This document shows, piece by piece, positions 7,709 to 14,425 of a DNA stretch of 14,765 nt (its first letter is position 1; the number at the start of each line of letters is the position of its first letter). Made by a program: the position numbers and the translations under genes. Origin of the DNA: Chloroflexota bacterium (GTDB lineage Bacteria; Chloroflexota; Anaerolineae; Anaerolineales; Villigracilaceae); contig JACPVB010000246.1 in assembly GCA_016191985.1 (NCBI GenBank), forward strand, positions 1 through 14,765, in the 5' to 3' direction. A model generated the notes under the pieces. It was not told the origin of the DNA. It worked only from the letters and a program-made list of their open reading frames with translations, and did not search any database.

Positions 7709-9187
7709 TTATGCGGGCTGATAATCTTCCAGCCTGGGCAGTTCTTCGAGACCGGCTTTCTTTGCGAGGTCTAATGTAAAGGCGTGGAGTCTGCTTAGTT
7801 TGTCAGGATCAATTTCAGGTCGGGAGTAAGAGGCGAGCAGTTCCTTCACGCGGAGTTTGGCCCTGCCGAAGGCGTCCAAACTGCCGGCGGCTTTCCAGGC
7901 CCTGGTCGAGTCGCGGTCAATCACGCTGCTGGGAAGGTGTTGCTCCTCCCGAAAAAGTTGCATTGTGATTTTTTGTTTGAGGAAATCGCCGCCTTTGAAA
8001 TTGATTTTTTCATCGTAAAAACCTGTGGCGAGGGTGTCGGTGTGCTGCTGGACGCCCTTAACCATGCGCTTTGCCATGGCGATACCTTCGGCATCGAGGA
8101 CAAGTTTCTCCGCGCTGTGGCAGGCGAGGAAATCCAACATGCCGGAGCCGGAGATCATGTTGATGCCGCTCAACGCACCGACCATGGCAGTGATGCCGCT
8201 TTCGAGGCCTGCTTGCGCATCCACAAGTTTTGAGTCTGTTGCGCCGAGATACGTGTGTGTGGGCATCCCAAGTGTTTTGGCGACCTGTGCGTACGAACAA
8301 TCAAGCATGGCGGTTTCGACGGCGCCCATCGGGGTTGCGCCTTTGCGCATGTCAAAGATCGCCGCCGCGCCGCCCCAAACTATGGGGGAGCCTGCTTTCG
8401 CAAGTTGATGAATGGTGATGCCCGCGAGACATTCGGCTGTGTGTTGTGTGACCGTGCCAAGCATGGTGACGGGAGCCGCCGCACCCGAAAGCGGGACCGA
8501 AACAATCTCTGCTGGAATGCCTGCGCGTGCGAGTGCGATGAGATTGCCCGCGCCAAAGTTGGACCAGATTAATGGCGGCGCGGGACAGACATCGAAGATG
8601 GCGCGCGGCTTTTCACGTGCGGCCTCTTTACCGCCTGCGAAGAGCGCAAGCATGTCTATCATTTCCTGCACGGTTTTGTTTGTAAACGCGCCGGTGACGA
8701 TGGGTTTCTTTGAGTGAAGCAAAACTAAATACAGGCGATACGAATCTTGGATTTCTTTTGGAACATCGTGACATATCACAGCGGTGGATTGCGCGTCGTA
8801 TTGCGGAAGTTGTTCTGCGACTTTCAACAATCGAATCAGATGTTCGGTTTCGGTGGTGTCATGCTCCAAAGTCTCGGGGTTAAGCATGGCGATGCCTGAA
8901 GAGCCTGGGTCAAAATGCACCGAGTCGCCGCCATAATGAATGGCTGGGTTGCCGTCATAATCGTACAGATAAAATTCGCGCGGCACGCTCTCCAAAGCCT
9001 TGTGAACCAGCGCGGCGGGAATCCCCACGACTTCGGTGTCGGGGTAAATTTTCGCGCCTGCCGCGGCGAGCAATTCCCGCGCTTCCGGATTTTGCACCTT
9101 GATGCCAGGGCAGAGCAGAAGCTCATAGGCTTCCTCAAAAACTCGGGCGATGATCTCATCGCTTAAGAGTGTGAGTTTTGGACGCAT
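7709..9187 (-). CDS. MttB-family corrinoid methyltransferase, non-pyrrolysine, 492 aa (tandem paralogue B)
   Basis: Full-length MttB-superfamily protein, same clade as the 491-aa neighbour and aligned to it along its whole length with only a one-residue difference (an extra residue in YDEKINFKGGDF). Shared blocks include HFDPGSSGIAML, YDAQSTAVICHDVPK, PPLIWSNFGAGN, SPIVWGGAA, INMISGSGMLDF and SYSRPEIDPDKL. No internal stop; final stop TAA. The AGAGGTG ribosome site lies about 5 bases before the ATG. The likely job is methyl transfer from a methylated amine to the corrinoid protein. The pair may divide related substrates, work as a heteromer, or be one functional and one drifting copy; both look intact. 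Confidence 0.9.
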   Translation of the reverse strand: MRPKLTLLSDEIIARVFEEAYELLLCPGIKVQNPEARELLAAAGAKIYPDTEVVGIPAALVHKALESVPREFYLYDYDGNPAIHYGGDSVHFDPGSSGIAMLNPETLEHDTTETEHLIRLLKVAEQLPQYDAQSTAVICHDVPKEIQDSYRLYLVLLHSKKPIVTGAFTNKTVQEMIDMLALFAGGKEAAREKPRAIFDVCPAPPLIWSNFGAGNLIALARAGIPAEIVSVPLSGAAAPVTMLGTVTQHTAECLAGITIHQLAKAGSPIVWGGAAAIFDMRKGATPMGAVETAMLDCSYAQVAKTLGMPTHTYLGATDSKLVDAQAGLESGITAMVGALSGINMISGSGMLDFLACHSAEKLVLDAEGIAMAKRMVKGVQQHTDTLATGFYDEKINFKGGDFLKQKITMQLFREEQHLPSSVIDRDSTRAWKAAGSLDAFGRAKLRVKELLASYSRPEIDPDKLSRLHAFTLDLAKKAGLEELPRLEDYQPA

Positions 9188-9231
9188 GGGACACCTCTAA
9201 ATGGGTAATTGGTAATTGGAGATTAGTAATA

Positions 9232-9295
9232 AGAAACGAGTAACGAGGGAAAGAAATGAGTCTGCTCGTTTCTCGTTACTCGTCGCTCATTTCTT
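9232..9295. repeat. GAAACGAGTAACGAG hairpin, copy 3 (compound)
   Basis: AGAAACGAGTAACGAG (9232-9247) can pair with CTCGTTACTCG/CTCGTTTCT words (9265-9283), and AAGAAATGAG (9251-9260) with CTCATTTCTT (9286-9295). It lies between the 484-aa and 492-aa MttB-like genes and ends two bases before the 484-aa gene's stop codon. Several pairings compete, so more than one hairpin is possible. Confidence 0.75.
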
Positions 9296-9296
9296 G

Positions 9297-10751
9297 TTAC
9301 TGCTTTTCTACTGACTTGATGATCCTGTCCATTTCCTTGCTGATCTTTTCATCCAGTGGATCAGGTTGATGTTCTTTCAATAACTTGCGGGCTTTGTTGA
9401 GCGCCCAATCGCGGGCGTCGTCTTTTTTCGTTTCCCATTCAGAGTATGGACGGCGATCCAAAAACTGTGGGATGAACAATTCGCGCATGTGATTTTTGGT
9501 GTGCTTCTGCGCGAGATAATGTCCGCCGGGGCCGACGCTGGCGATGGCTTCCAGCGCAAGCGTCTCGTCGTTGACTTCGATTCCGCTCATCATTTTGTGG
9601 ACGATGGAGAAGATTTCGCAATCCATCATCATCTCTGCGTAAGACCAGATGCGGCTGCCGTGCAGGAATCCACATCCCAGCAGCATATCGGACATGACCA
9701 GGCTTGCCATGAAGCTCGATAACGCTCCTTCCACACCAGCCTGCCAATTGGGGTCTTTTGCTCCAGTGGCAAATGCTCCCATGGAAAGTGGAACGTTGTA
9801 AAAATCTGAAAGCACGTTGGTGGCTGCGCCGAAGAGAAAGTCTTCCGGGCCACCGCCAGTGTATGCGCCGGTTCTTAGATCAGATGCGGTTTGCGCGGCG
9901 GCGTAAAAGACGGGTGCGCCGGGGTATGCCAGTTGTAAAAGAGCCGTAGCCGAAATCACTTCCGCGTTACCGACTGCCAGCGTGCCGGCCATGGTCGCTG
10001 GGCCTGTTGTGAGGCAGGCGGACATGGTCATAAACCCTGTCGGGATTCCAACTTCTGCGGCGAGGAGTGCGGCATCCAAACTTCCGCCGTCATGCCCAAG
10101 CGGGGGAGCGGTGCACTGCATCAGCGAAAGGATAGGCCGTTCGCGCAGTTTATCCTTCCCACCTGCAAGAAGCGCGGCCATTTCTATCGCGGCTTTGGCC
10201 TCTTCCACGTTGTAAATGGACTCGGTCTGCACGTGTTTGGTGGAACTTTCCCAAACGGCTTTTACTTCATGCAATCCACGTGCTTCGACGGGTGTATCCT
10301 GCGCGGAGACGGGAACCCAGTGAAAGGCAACTTCTTCGGTTGCGTCGGCAATTCGGGCAATGTCGCGCACATCCTGCAAACATGAGGTGCGCTTTTCTTT
10401 GGTTTCGATGTCTATCACTTCCACGCCGCATCCGTCCGTGCCGAGGTGGACGTGGTTGCCATCCAATTGCAGATCCTGCTGCGGGTCACGCGCCGCGAGT
10501 TTATATGCGGGCGGCGCTTTCTTCAGCGCATCTTCGATGATCTGCGGTTTGACGCGCACGATCCTCTTTTCATAATTCACGTCCGCGCCGTTGGCTTCCC
10601 AAATTTCAAGCGCGCGTTTGGATGGAAATCTCACACCCACTTTTTCAATGATCTGCAAAGTGGCGTCGTGGATTTTTTGTACATCTTCTTTTGTCAGTAT
10701 TTCCAATTTCAGTTTTGGGTTACTGATCGTCTTTATATTTTTATGAGACAT
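9297..10751 (-). CDS. MttB-family (trimethylamine methyltransferase-like) corrinoid methyltransferase, non-pyrrolysine, 484 aa
   Basis: I start this gene at the ATG at 10751, which has a GGGAGGG ribosome site (10755-10761). The frame stays open up to 10913, but that extension runs through two hairpin repeats and has no similarity to the family. The protein carries MttB features: ILTKEDVQKIHDATLQIIEKVGVRF at the N-terminus, a glycine-rich central part with TAPPLGHDGGSLD and YTGGGPEDFLFGAA, and the C-terminal block GGHYLAQKHTKNHMRE, FLDRRPYSEWE and LLKEHQPDPLDEKI. The C-terminal block makes it the most canonical MttB-like protein here. No internal stop codon; final stop TAA. It is the first methyltransferase gene after the corrinoid protein gene, so the two are the likeliest primary partners. 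The methylated substrate is unknown. Confidence 0.9.
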   Translation of the reverse strand: MSHKNIKTISNPKLKLEILTKEDVQKIHDATLQIIEKVGVRFPSKRALEIWEANGADVNYEKRIVRVKPQIIEDALKKAPPAYKLAARDPQQDLQLDGNHVHLGTDGCGVEVIDIETKEKRTSCLQDVRDIARIADATEEVAFHWVPVSAQDTPVEARGLHEVKAVWESSTKHVQTESIYNVEEAKAAIEMAALLAGGKDKLRERPILSLMQCTAPPLGHDGGSLDAALLAAEVGIPTGFMTMSACLTTGPATMAGTLAVGNAEVISATALLQLAYPGAPVFYAAAQTASDLRTGAYTGGGPEDFLFGAATNVLSDFYNVPLSMGAFATGAKDPNWQAGVEGALSSFMASLVMSDMLLGCGFLHGSRIWSYAEMMMDCEIFSIVHKMMSGIEVNDETLALEAIASVGPGGHYLAQKHTKNHMRELFIPQFLDRRPYSEWETKKDDARDWALNKARKLLKEHQPDPLDEKISKEMDRIIKSVEKQ

Positions 10752-10754
10752 AAG

Positions 10755-10761
10755 CCCTCCC
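10755..10761 (-). promoter_or_regulatory. Ribosome binding site that decides the start of the 484-aa MttB-like gene
   Basis: GGGAGGG on the minus strand, three bases before the ATG at 10751. No comparable site precedes the upstream in-frame ATG at 10913. Confidence 0.75.
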
Positions 10762-10794
10762 GAGGATGATGTCTCTCTGCTCTCTCTGAATTGT

Positions 10795-10865
10795 ATTACT
10801 TCGGTGGTCGAGTAGAGCGAGTGTTCTTCTCGCTTGTATCGAGACCACCAATGCGCTGAAGTAAT
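10795..10865. repeat. GGTCTCGA-family hairpin with extended ends, inverted orientation
   Basis: ATTACTTC (10795-10802) and GAAGTAAT (10858-10865) are exact inverted repeats around the core GGTGGTCGAGTAGAGCGAG (10803-10821) and CTCGCTTGTATCGAGACCACC (10829-10849). It is in the opposite orientation to the next copy at 10886. It lies in the gap between the corrinoid protein gene and the first MttB-like gene. Confidence 0.75.
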
Positions 10866-10885
10866 TTTCTCTTTACTATTCACTT

Positions 10886-10930
10886 GATGGTCTCGATACG
10901 CCCCGACTTGCACGGGGCTACTCGACCATC
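10886..10930. repeat. GGTCTCGATACG/CTACTCGACCA hairpin
   Basis: GATGGTCTCGATACGCCCCG (10886-10905) pairs with CGGGGCTACTCGACCATC (10913-10930), leaving a 7-base loop. It lies 7 bases beyond the stop codon of the corrinoid protein gene, so its RNA form would be a strong hairpin at that 3' end. Confidence 0.8.
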
Positions 10931-10937
10931 GGGTTAA

Positions 10938-11594
10938 CTACGAATCCGCCTTGCCGACTAATTCCTTCGCCACCTTCACCGCGCCGACAGCGTCTTCCGA
11001 GTAGCCGTCTGCCTTGATTTTTTGGAACCAGTCACGGGTGATGGGTGCGCCGCCGACCATCACTTTGATGCGCGGGCGCAGGCCTTCCTTGTCCAACTCT
11101 TCGATCACTTCACGCTGACGGACCATCGTGGTCGTGAGCAATGCGCTCATGCCGATAATTTGCGCGTCAATTTCCAGCGCCTTGCCGATGATTTTTTCGG
11201 CAGGCTGGTCTACGCCCAAATCGGTTACTTCAAAACCGGAGGCGCTTAACATGGTGCCGACCAACGTCTTACCGATTTCGTGAATGTCGCCTTCCACGGT
11301 GGCAAGCACAACCCGCCCCAAAGTTTCGCGGGCTTCGCCCAGTTTCATCAATTCAGGTTCCAGGGTGGCGACTGCGGCTTTCATCGCCTCGCCAGCCATC
11401 ACCAGTTCCGGCAGAAAGGCTTCACCAAGCCCAAATTGATCGCCGATGTAATTTACGCCCACAACGAATCCTTTTGTGATCGCTTCAAGCGGGTGCATGT
11501 TGATTTCGATGGCTTTTTTTGCAAGCTCAACAGAAAGGTCTGAGTCCCCGTCAATAATGCTTTGTGCCATCTGCTTATACAATTCTTCCGACAT
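10938..11594 (-). CDS. Corrinoid (cobalamin-binding) methyl-carrier protein, MttC/MtgC-type
   Basis: A 218-aa protein with the two-domain layout of small methyl-transfer corrinoid proteins: an N-terminal helical B12-cap domain (residues 1-90, with VVGVNYIGDQFGLGEAFLPELVMAGEAM) and a C-terminal Rossmann-like B12-binding domain. The cobalt-ligand motif is EGDIHEIGK, with Asp103, His105 and Gly108 matching the DxHxxG signature; SALLTTTM near 144 and VMVGGAPIT near 175 line the nucleotide tail pocket. The protein accepts methyl groups from MttB-type enzymes and hands them to the methyl-THF methyltransferase. It follows the regulator gene by 12 bp with AGGAGG 4 bases before the ATG, so the two are co-transcribed. 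It is the only corrinoid protein visible for four MttB homologues. The final stop is TAG. Confidence 0.95.
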   Translation of the reverse strand: MSEELYKQMAQSIIDGDSDLSVELAKKAIEINMHPLEAITKGFVVGVNYIGDQFGLGEAFLPELVMAGEAMKAAVATLEPELMKLGEARETLGRVVLATVEGDIHEIGKTLVGTMLSASGFEVTDLGVDQPAEKIIGKALEIDAQIIGMSALLTTTMVRQREVIEELDKEGLRPRIKVMVGGAPITRDWFQKIKADGYSEDAVGAVKVAKELVGKADS

Positions 11595-11606
11595 ACTGCC
11601 TCCTGG

Positions 11607-12350
11607 TTACTTCGATTTTTTAATCAAGTGCGTCACTTGTTTTTCCTGCTCGCGCAGCAGTTTGGATGGGATGTTGCGATATGCTTCCAGCCATCTGCCT
11701 GATTCCATGACATGCTCAAGCGATACTTTCACCGCCTGATCCGCGTCCTGTTTTTTGAGCGCCTCCAGAATGGCGAAGTGTTCGTCGTGAGTCTGCGCCA
11801 CACTGCCCGATACCAATTCAGGTTTTCTATAAAGCGCTTCGTACAACAGCCAATCGGGAAAGGCATTCGATACGATTGTGTATAGTTGGATCAACAGACT
11901 GTTGCCCGAAGCCTCGGCAATCGAAGCATGGAACTCACGGCTGAGTTGCCTTTCCTGCGGCATTTCGCTCAACTCCACATGCCGGTCCATTTCATCCATG
12001 ATTGCTTGTAACCCGGATACCTGTTCCGGTGTAATATTTAAAGCCGCTTCGCGTGCGATCAACGCCTCCAGCATGAGACGGACCCCATAGGCTTCCACGA
12101 TCTCCTTGGCCGAAATTTCCCGTACGCGCACGCCTCGATAGGGCACACGTTCCGCGAGGCCTTTCGCAACCAGCAAATCCAGCGCCTCACGTACGGGGGT
12201 CATGCTAACGCCCATCTGGCTGGCAATATCCTCCTGACGCAGCCAGTCACCAGGCTCGTATTTGCCCGCGATGATCTGGCGATGAAGTGCATCGTAAATT
12301 TCGTCTTTCAGTGGTTTGTGGGTGAGTTCTTTTTCTGCTATTGACGTCAT
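11607..12350 (-). CDS. GntR family transcriptional regulator, FCD (FadR-type) subfamily
   Basis: A 247-aa regulator. The winged helix-turn-helix covers about residues 15-80 (DEIYDALHRQIIAGKYEPGDWL, QEDIASQMGVSMTPVREALDLL, GLAERVPYRGVRV). The rest is an all-helical FCD ligand domain with candidate metal-binding His residues in FHASIAEASGN and THDEHFAIL; FCD domains usually sense small carboxylates. It is first in the minus-strand methyl-transfer operon, 12 bp ahead of the corrinoid protein gene. A perfect 19-bp palindrome lies one base upstream of its start codon, and the usual ribosome site is absent. The mRNA may therefore be leaderless, with TATAAT (12364-12359 on the minus strand) 8 bases ahead of the ATG. 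It probably regulates itself and the divergent NuoE-NuoF gene. The ligand is unknown. Confidence 0.92.
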   Translation of the reverse strand: MTSIAEKELTHKPLKDEIYDALHRQIIAGKYEPGDWLRQEDIASQMGVSMTPVREALDLLVAKGLAERVPYRGVRVREISAKEIVEAYGVRLMLEALIAREAALNITPEQVSGLQAIMDEMDRHVELSEMPQERQLSREFHASIAEASGNSLLIQLYTIVSNAFPDWLLYEALYRKPELVSGSVAQTHDEHFAILEALKKQDADQAVKVSLEHVMESGRWLEAYRNIPSKLLREQEKQVTHLIKKSK

Positions 12351-12370
12351 AATTATATATTATATATAAT
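12341..12370 (+). promoter_or_regulatory. Probable sigma70-type promoter of the NuoE-NuoF operon
   Basis: TTGACG (12341-12346) and TATAAT (12365-12370) are 18 bp apart on the plus strand, close to the bacterial consensus. Transcription would start near 12377 and give a leader of about 80 bases before the ATG at 12460. The -35 box lies within the first codons of the divergent GntR gene. Confidence 0.65.
12352..12370. promoter_or_regulatory. Probable operator: perfect 19-bp palindrome between divergent operons
   Basis: ATTATATATTATATATAAT has two 9-bp arms around a central T with no mismatch. It covers the -10 region of the plus-strand promoter and stops one base before the GntR start codon. 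GntR/FCD regulators bind short palindromes of this size next to their own genes, so this is the best candidate site; repression in both directions would follow. AT-only palindromes can arise by chance, which limits confidence. Confidence 0.65.
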
Positions 12371-12450
12371 CATGTTCAATTTCGGAAGTGTCTCGTGTCA
12401 CGAAAAATGTCATCGGTTACATTGTGCCCGTAGGGTATACTCGTCATATT

Positions 12451-12454
12451 GGAG
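12451..12454 (+). promoter_or_regulatory. Ribosome binding site that decides the NuoE-NuoF start
   Basis: GGAG, 5 bases before the ATG at 12460. The GTG at 12388 in the same frame has no such site, and the 24 residues it would add do not look like NuoE. Confidence 0.7.
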
Positions 12455-12459
12455 AATAC

Positions 12460-14394
12460 ATGTCTGAAATTGACCTCGCCCCATTAGCTCCTGCCCTTGA
12501 AAAATATATTTCCCTCGGTCGTTCCGGATTGTTGCCGGCCCTGCATGAGGCTCAAAAAATTTACGGTTGGCTTCCACAGGAGGTGGCCGCGCACGTGGCT
12601 CAGACATTGCGCGTTCCGCTTGTGGATGTGCATGGGGTGATCGAGTTCTATTCCATGTTTTACAACAAACCAATTGGGAAGAGAATCATTCGCGTTTGCA
12701 CGGACCAGGCCTGCGCGCTTAAGGGTGGCGATGACTTGTTGAATCATCTTTGCCATCATTATGATATGGAACCGGGTCAGACGACCGAAAACCTGACTCT
12801 AACCATCGAGCAGAGTCCATGCCTTGGGCTTTGCGAACAGGCTCCCGTTGCGCTCGTGAACGAAGAGGCCGAAACAAATATCTCCCCTGATTTTCATTCC
12901 TACGATCTTGGGACTCCAAAATCGCTTGTGTTTGGCCCACTCCGCGAGTTGACAAAAAATTGCGGAGCCGGCACAACCTCCCTGAAAAAATATGGCGAAT
13001 ACACGGCCTTGCAAAAAGCATTGCAGATGAAGCCAGAAAATGTGGTTGCGGAGATCAAAGCCTCAGGTCTGGTGGGACGCGGCGGCGCAGCCTTTCCGAC
13101 AGGTATTAAATGGGAAGGCGCTGCGAAGGCGAAGGCGGACCAAAAATATATCATCTGCAATGGGGATGAGTCCGAGCCTGGCACATTCAAGGACCGCATC
13201 TTGTTGCTGGACGACCCACATCGCACCATCGAAGGGATGTGTATTGCCGCATACGCGACTGGCGCGAATAAAGGATATATTTACGTGCGCGGGGAATATC
13301 CCTACATCATTCCTGTTTTGGAAAATGCTTTGAAAGAGGCGCGGGGTGCGGGGTATCTAGGAGAATTATTCGATATTGAAATTCGCGTCGGCGCTGGTGC
13401 CTACATCTGTGGCGAGGAGACCGCGCTGTTCGAATCCATCGAAGGGAAGCGCGGTTTCCCGCGTGTGAAGCCGCCCTTCCCGACGACGAACGGTCTGTTC
13501 GACAAACCCACCGTTATTAATAATGTTGAAACGCTCTGCAATGTCCCTTTGATCATTTCCAAGGGGTCGGCTGAATATCGCAAAATAGGCACAGAGAAAT
13601 CGCCCGGGCCAAAATTATTCTGCGTCTCCGGCGATGTGACCAAGCCCGGCCTGTACGAAGTTCCGTTTGGAGTCACCTTGCGCGAACTGCTTGATATGGC
13701 TGGTCTTCGCCCTGAGCTGCGGGTTGAGCCTGTCGAAACCAGTCGAAGGGCCGGTCTACAAGCTATTCTATTTGGCGGCGCAGCGGGAGCCTTTGCCACC
13801 TCCGATCACCTCGATGTGAAAATGACTTTTGAAGATTTACGCGCAGTTGGCCTGCCGCTTGGCTCCGGCGTGGTGATGGTCTTTGACGAGACTCGCGATA
13901 TGCGCGATGTTTTAAAAAGACTCGGAAAATTCTTCGCGCACGAATCCTGCGGCAAATGCTATCCCTGCCAGATGGGCACCCAGCGTCAGATGGAAATTTT
14001 GGACCGTGTTGCCGAAGGAAAGACACTCTCGGAAGACTTCATTCGTTTGCAAGATGTCGGTTGGACGATGACGGACGCCAGCCTGTGCGGCCTCGGTCAA
14101 ACAGCCGCGAGTGCGGTGCTTTCAGCGATGAAGATTTGGCCGGAGTTGTTTATGGAATCCAACAGCTTGCTGTTGGAGAAGAAGAAAAATGAAAGAAGAA
14201 AGACTTCAACAAAAGCCTCGAAGGTTTCCAAGGCGTCGAAAGTATCGAAGGCGGCAAAGAAATCTGTTGTGAAGAAAAAGGTTTCCAAGATATCAAAAAC
14301 GTCAAAGGTTCCAAAAGTGAAACCGAAAGCGGCGAAGAAGGTTACGAAAACGACAACGCCGAAAAGCAGCAAATCAAGCACCAGGAAAAAATAA
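12460..14394 (+). CDS. nuoF: NuoE-NuoF fusion: NADH-binding diaphorase subunit with lysine-rich tail
   Basis: From the ATG at 12460 the protein has 644 residues. Residues 1-150 form a NuoE-like thioredoxin-fold [2Fe-2S] domain with Cys80, Cys85, Cys121 and Cys125 (CTDQAC and CLGLC). A NuoF domain follows: GRGGAAFPTGIKW (206-218, FMN site), CNGDESEPGTFKDR (NADH site), GAYICGEETALFESIEGKRG, an SLBB domain from about 385, and the [4Fe-4S] ligands Cys497, Cys500, Cys503 and Cys543. Such subunits pass electrons between NAD(P)H and iron-sulfur clusters in complex I, NAD-dependent formate dehydrogenases and [FeFe]-hydrogenases. Residues 417-430 are a repeat-encoded insertion, and the last 70 or so residues are a Lys/Ser/Thr/Ala tail not found in NuoF. 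It pairs with the downstream [2Fe-2S] protein and is divergent from the methyl-transfer operon. Formate dehydrogenase is my favoured complex. Confidence 0.92.
   Translation: MSEIDLAPLAPALEKYISLGRSGLLPALHEAQKIYGWLPQEVAAHVAQTLRVPLVDVHGVIEFYSMFYNKPIGKRIIRVCTDQACALKGGDDLLNHLCHHYDMEPGQTTENLTLTIEQSPCLGLCEQAPVALVNEEAETNISPDFHSYDLGTPKSLVFGPLRELTKNCGAGTTSLKKYGEYTALQKALQMKPENVVAEIKASGLVGRGGAAFPTGIKWEGAAKAKADQKYIICNGDESEPGTFKDRILLLDDPHRTIEGMCIAAYATGANKGYIYVRGEYPYIIPVLENALKEARGAGYLGELFDIEIRVGAGAYICGEETALFESIEGKRGFPRVKPPFPTTNGLFDKPTVINNVETLCNVPLIISKGSAEYRKIGTEKSPGPKLFCVSGDVTKPGLYEVPFGVTLRELLDMAGLRPELRVEPVETSRRAGLQAILFGGAAGAFATSDHLDVKMTFEDLRAVGLPLGSGVVMVFDETRDMRDVLKRLGKFFAHESCGKCYPCQMGTQRQMEILDRVAEGKTLSEDFIRLQDVGWTMTDASLCGLGQTAASAVLSAMKIWPELFMESNSLLLEKKKNERRKTSTKASKVSKASKVSKAAKKSVVKKKVSKISKTSKVPKVKPKAAKKVTKTTTPKSSKSSTRKK
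13709..13751. repeat. In-frame palindromic repeat inside the NuoF domain
   Basis: GCCCTGAGCTGCGGGTTGAG followed by CCTGTCGAAACC and AGTCGAAGGGC. GCCCT/AGGGC ends and GGTT/AACC inner arms make it palindromic. It encodes PELRVEPVETSRR between the SLBB segment and the AILFGGAAGAF segment that are close together in ordinary NuoF proteins. The CCTGAGC and GTCGAAGG words match the long palindrome at 2188-2343. Confidence 0.75.
14158..14177. repeat. Perfect hairpin TCCAACAGC-TT-GCTGTTGGA at the NuoF domain/tail junction
   Basis: Two exact 9-bp arms around TT, translated as SNSLLLE. Its 14-bp core AACAGCTTGCTGTT is identical to the core of the hairpin at 5711-5732 inside the S9 peptidase gene. It sits where the conserved NuoF domain ends and the lysine-rich tail begins. 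Confidence 0.7.
14183..14391 (+). repeat. Low-complexity coding tract for a Lys/Ser/Thr/Ala tail
   Basis: The 3' end of the NuoE-NuoF gene encodes repeated KASK, KVSK and KAAKK-like words with no acidic residue after the first few positions, giving a strongly basic disordered tail. Codon runs such as AAGGT.TCCAAGG and TCGAAAG recur, consistent with growth by slippage. Histone H1-like and AlgP-like tails look similar, but none is expected on this subunit. Confidence 0.7.
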
Positions 14395-14425
14395 AATCTA
14401 CTTTCCACTTTCTGTTTTTGGTTTA

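Noticed and set aside
10752..10913. 54-codon upstream extension of the 484-aa MttB-like gene
   Set aside because: The extension crosses the GGTCTCGA hairpins, has no family similarity, and the ATG at 10751 has a strong ribosome site.
881..10930. Repeated hairpins as a CRISPR array
   Set aside because: The units are palindromic, dispersed and of several families, with genes rather than unique spacers between them.
12388..12459. GTG start at 12388 for the NuoE-NuoF gene
   Set aside because: It would start only about 11 bases after the likely transcription start with no ribosome site; the ATG at 12460 has GGAG at the right distance and begins the NuoE-like sequence.
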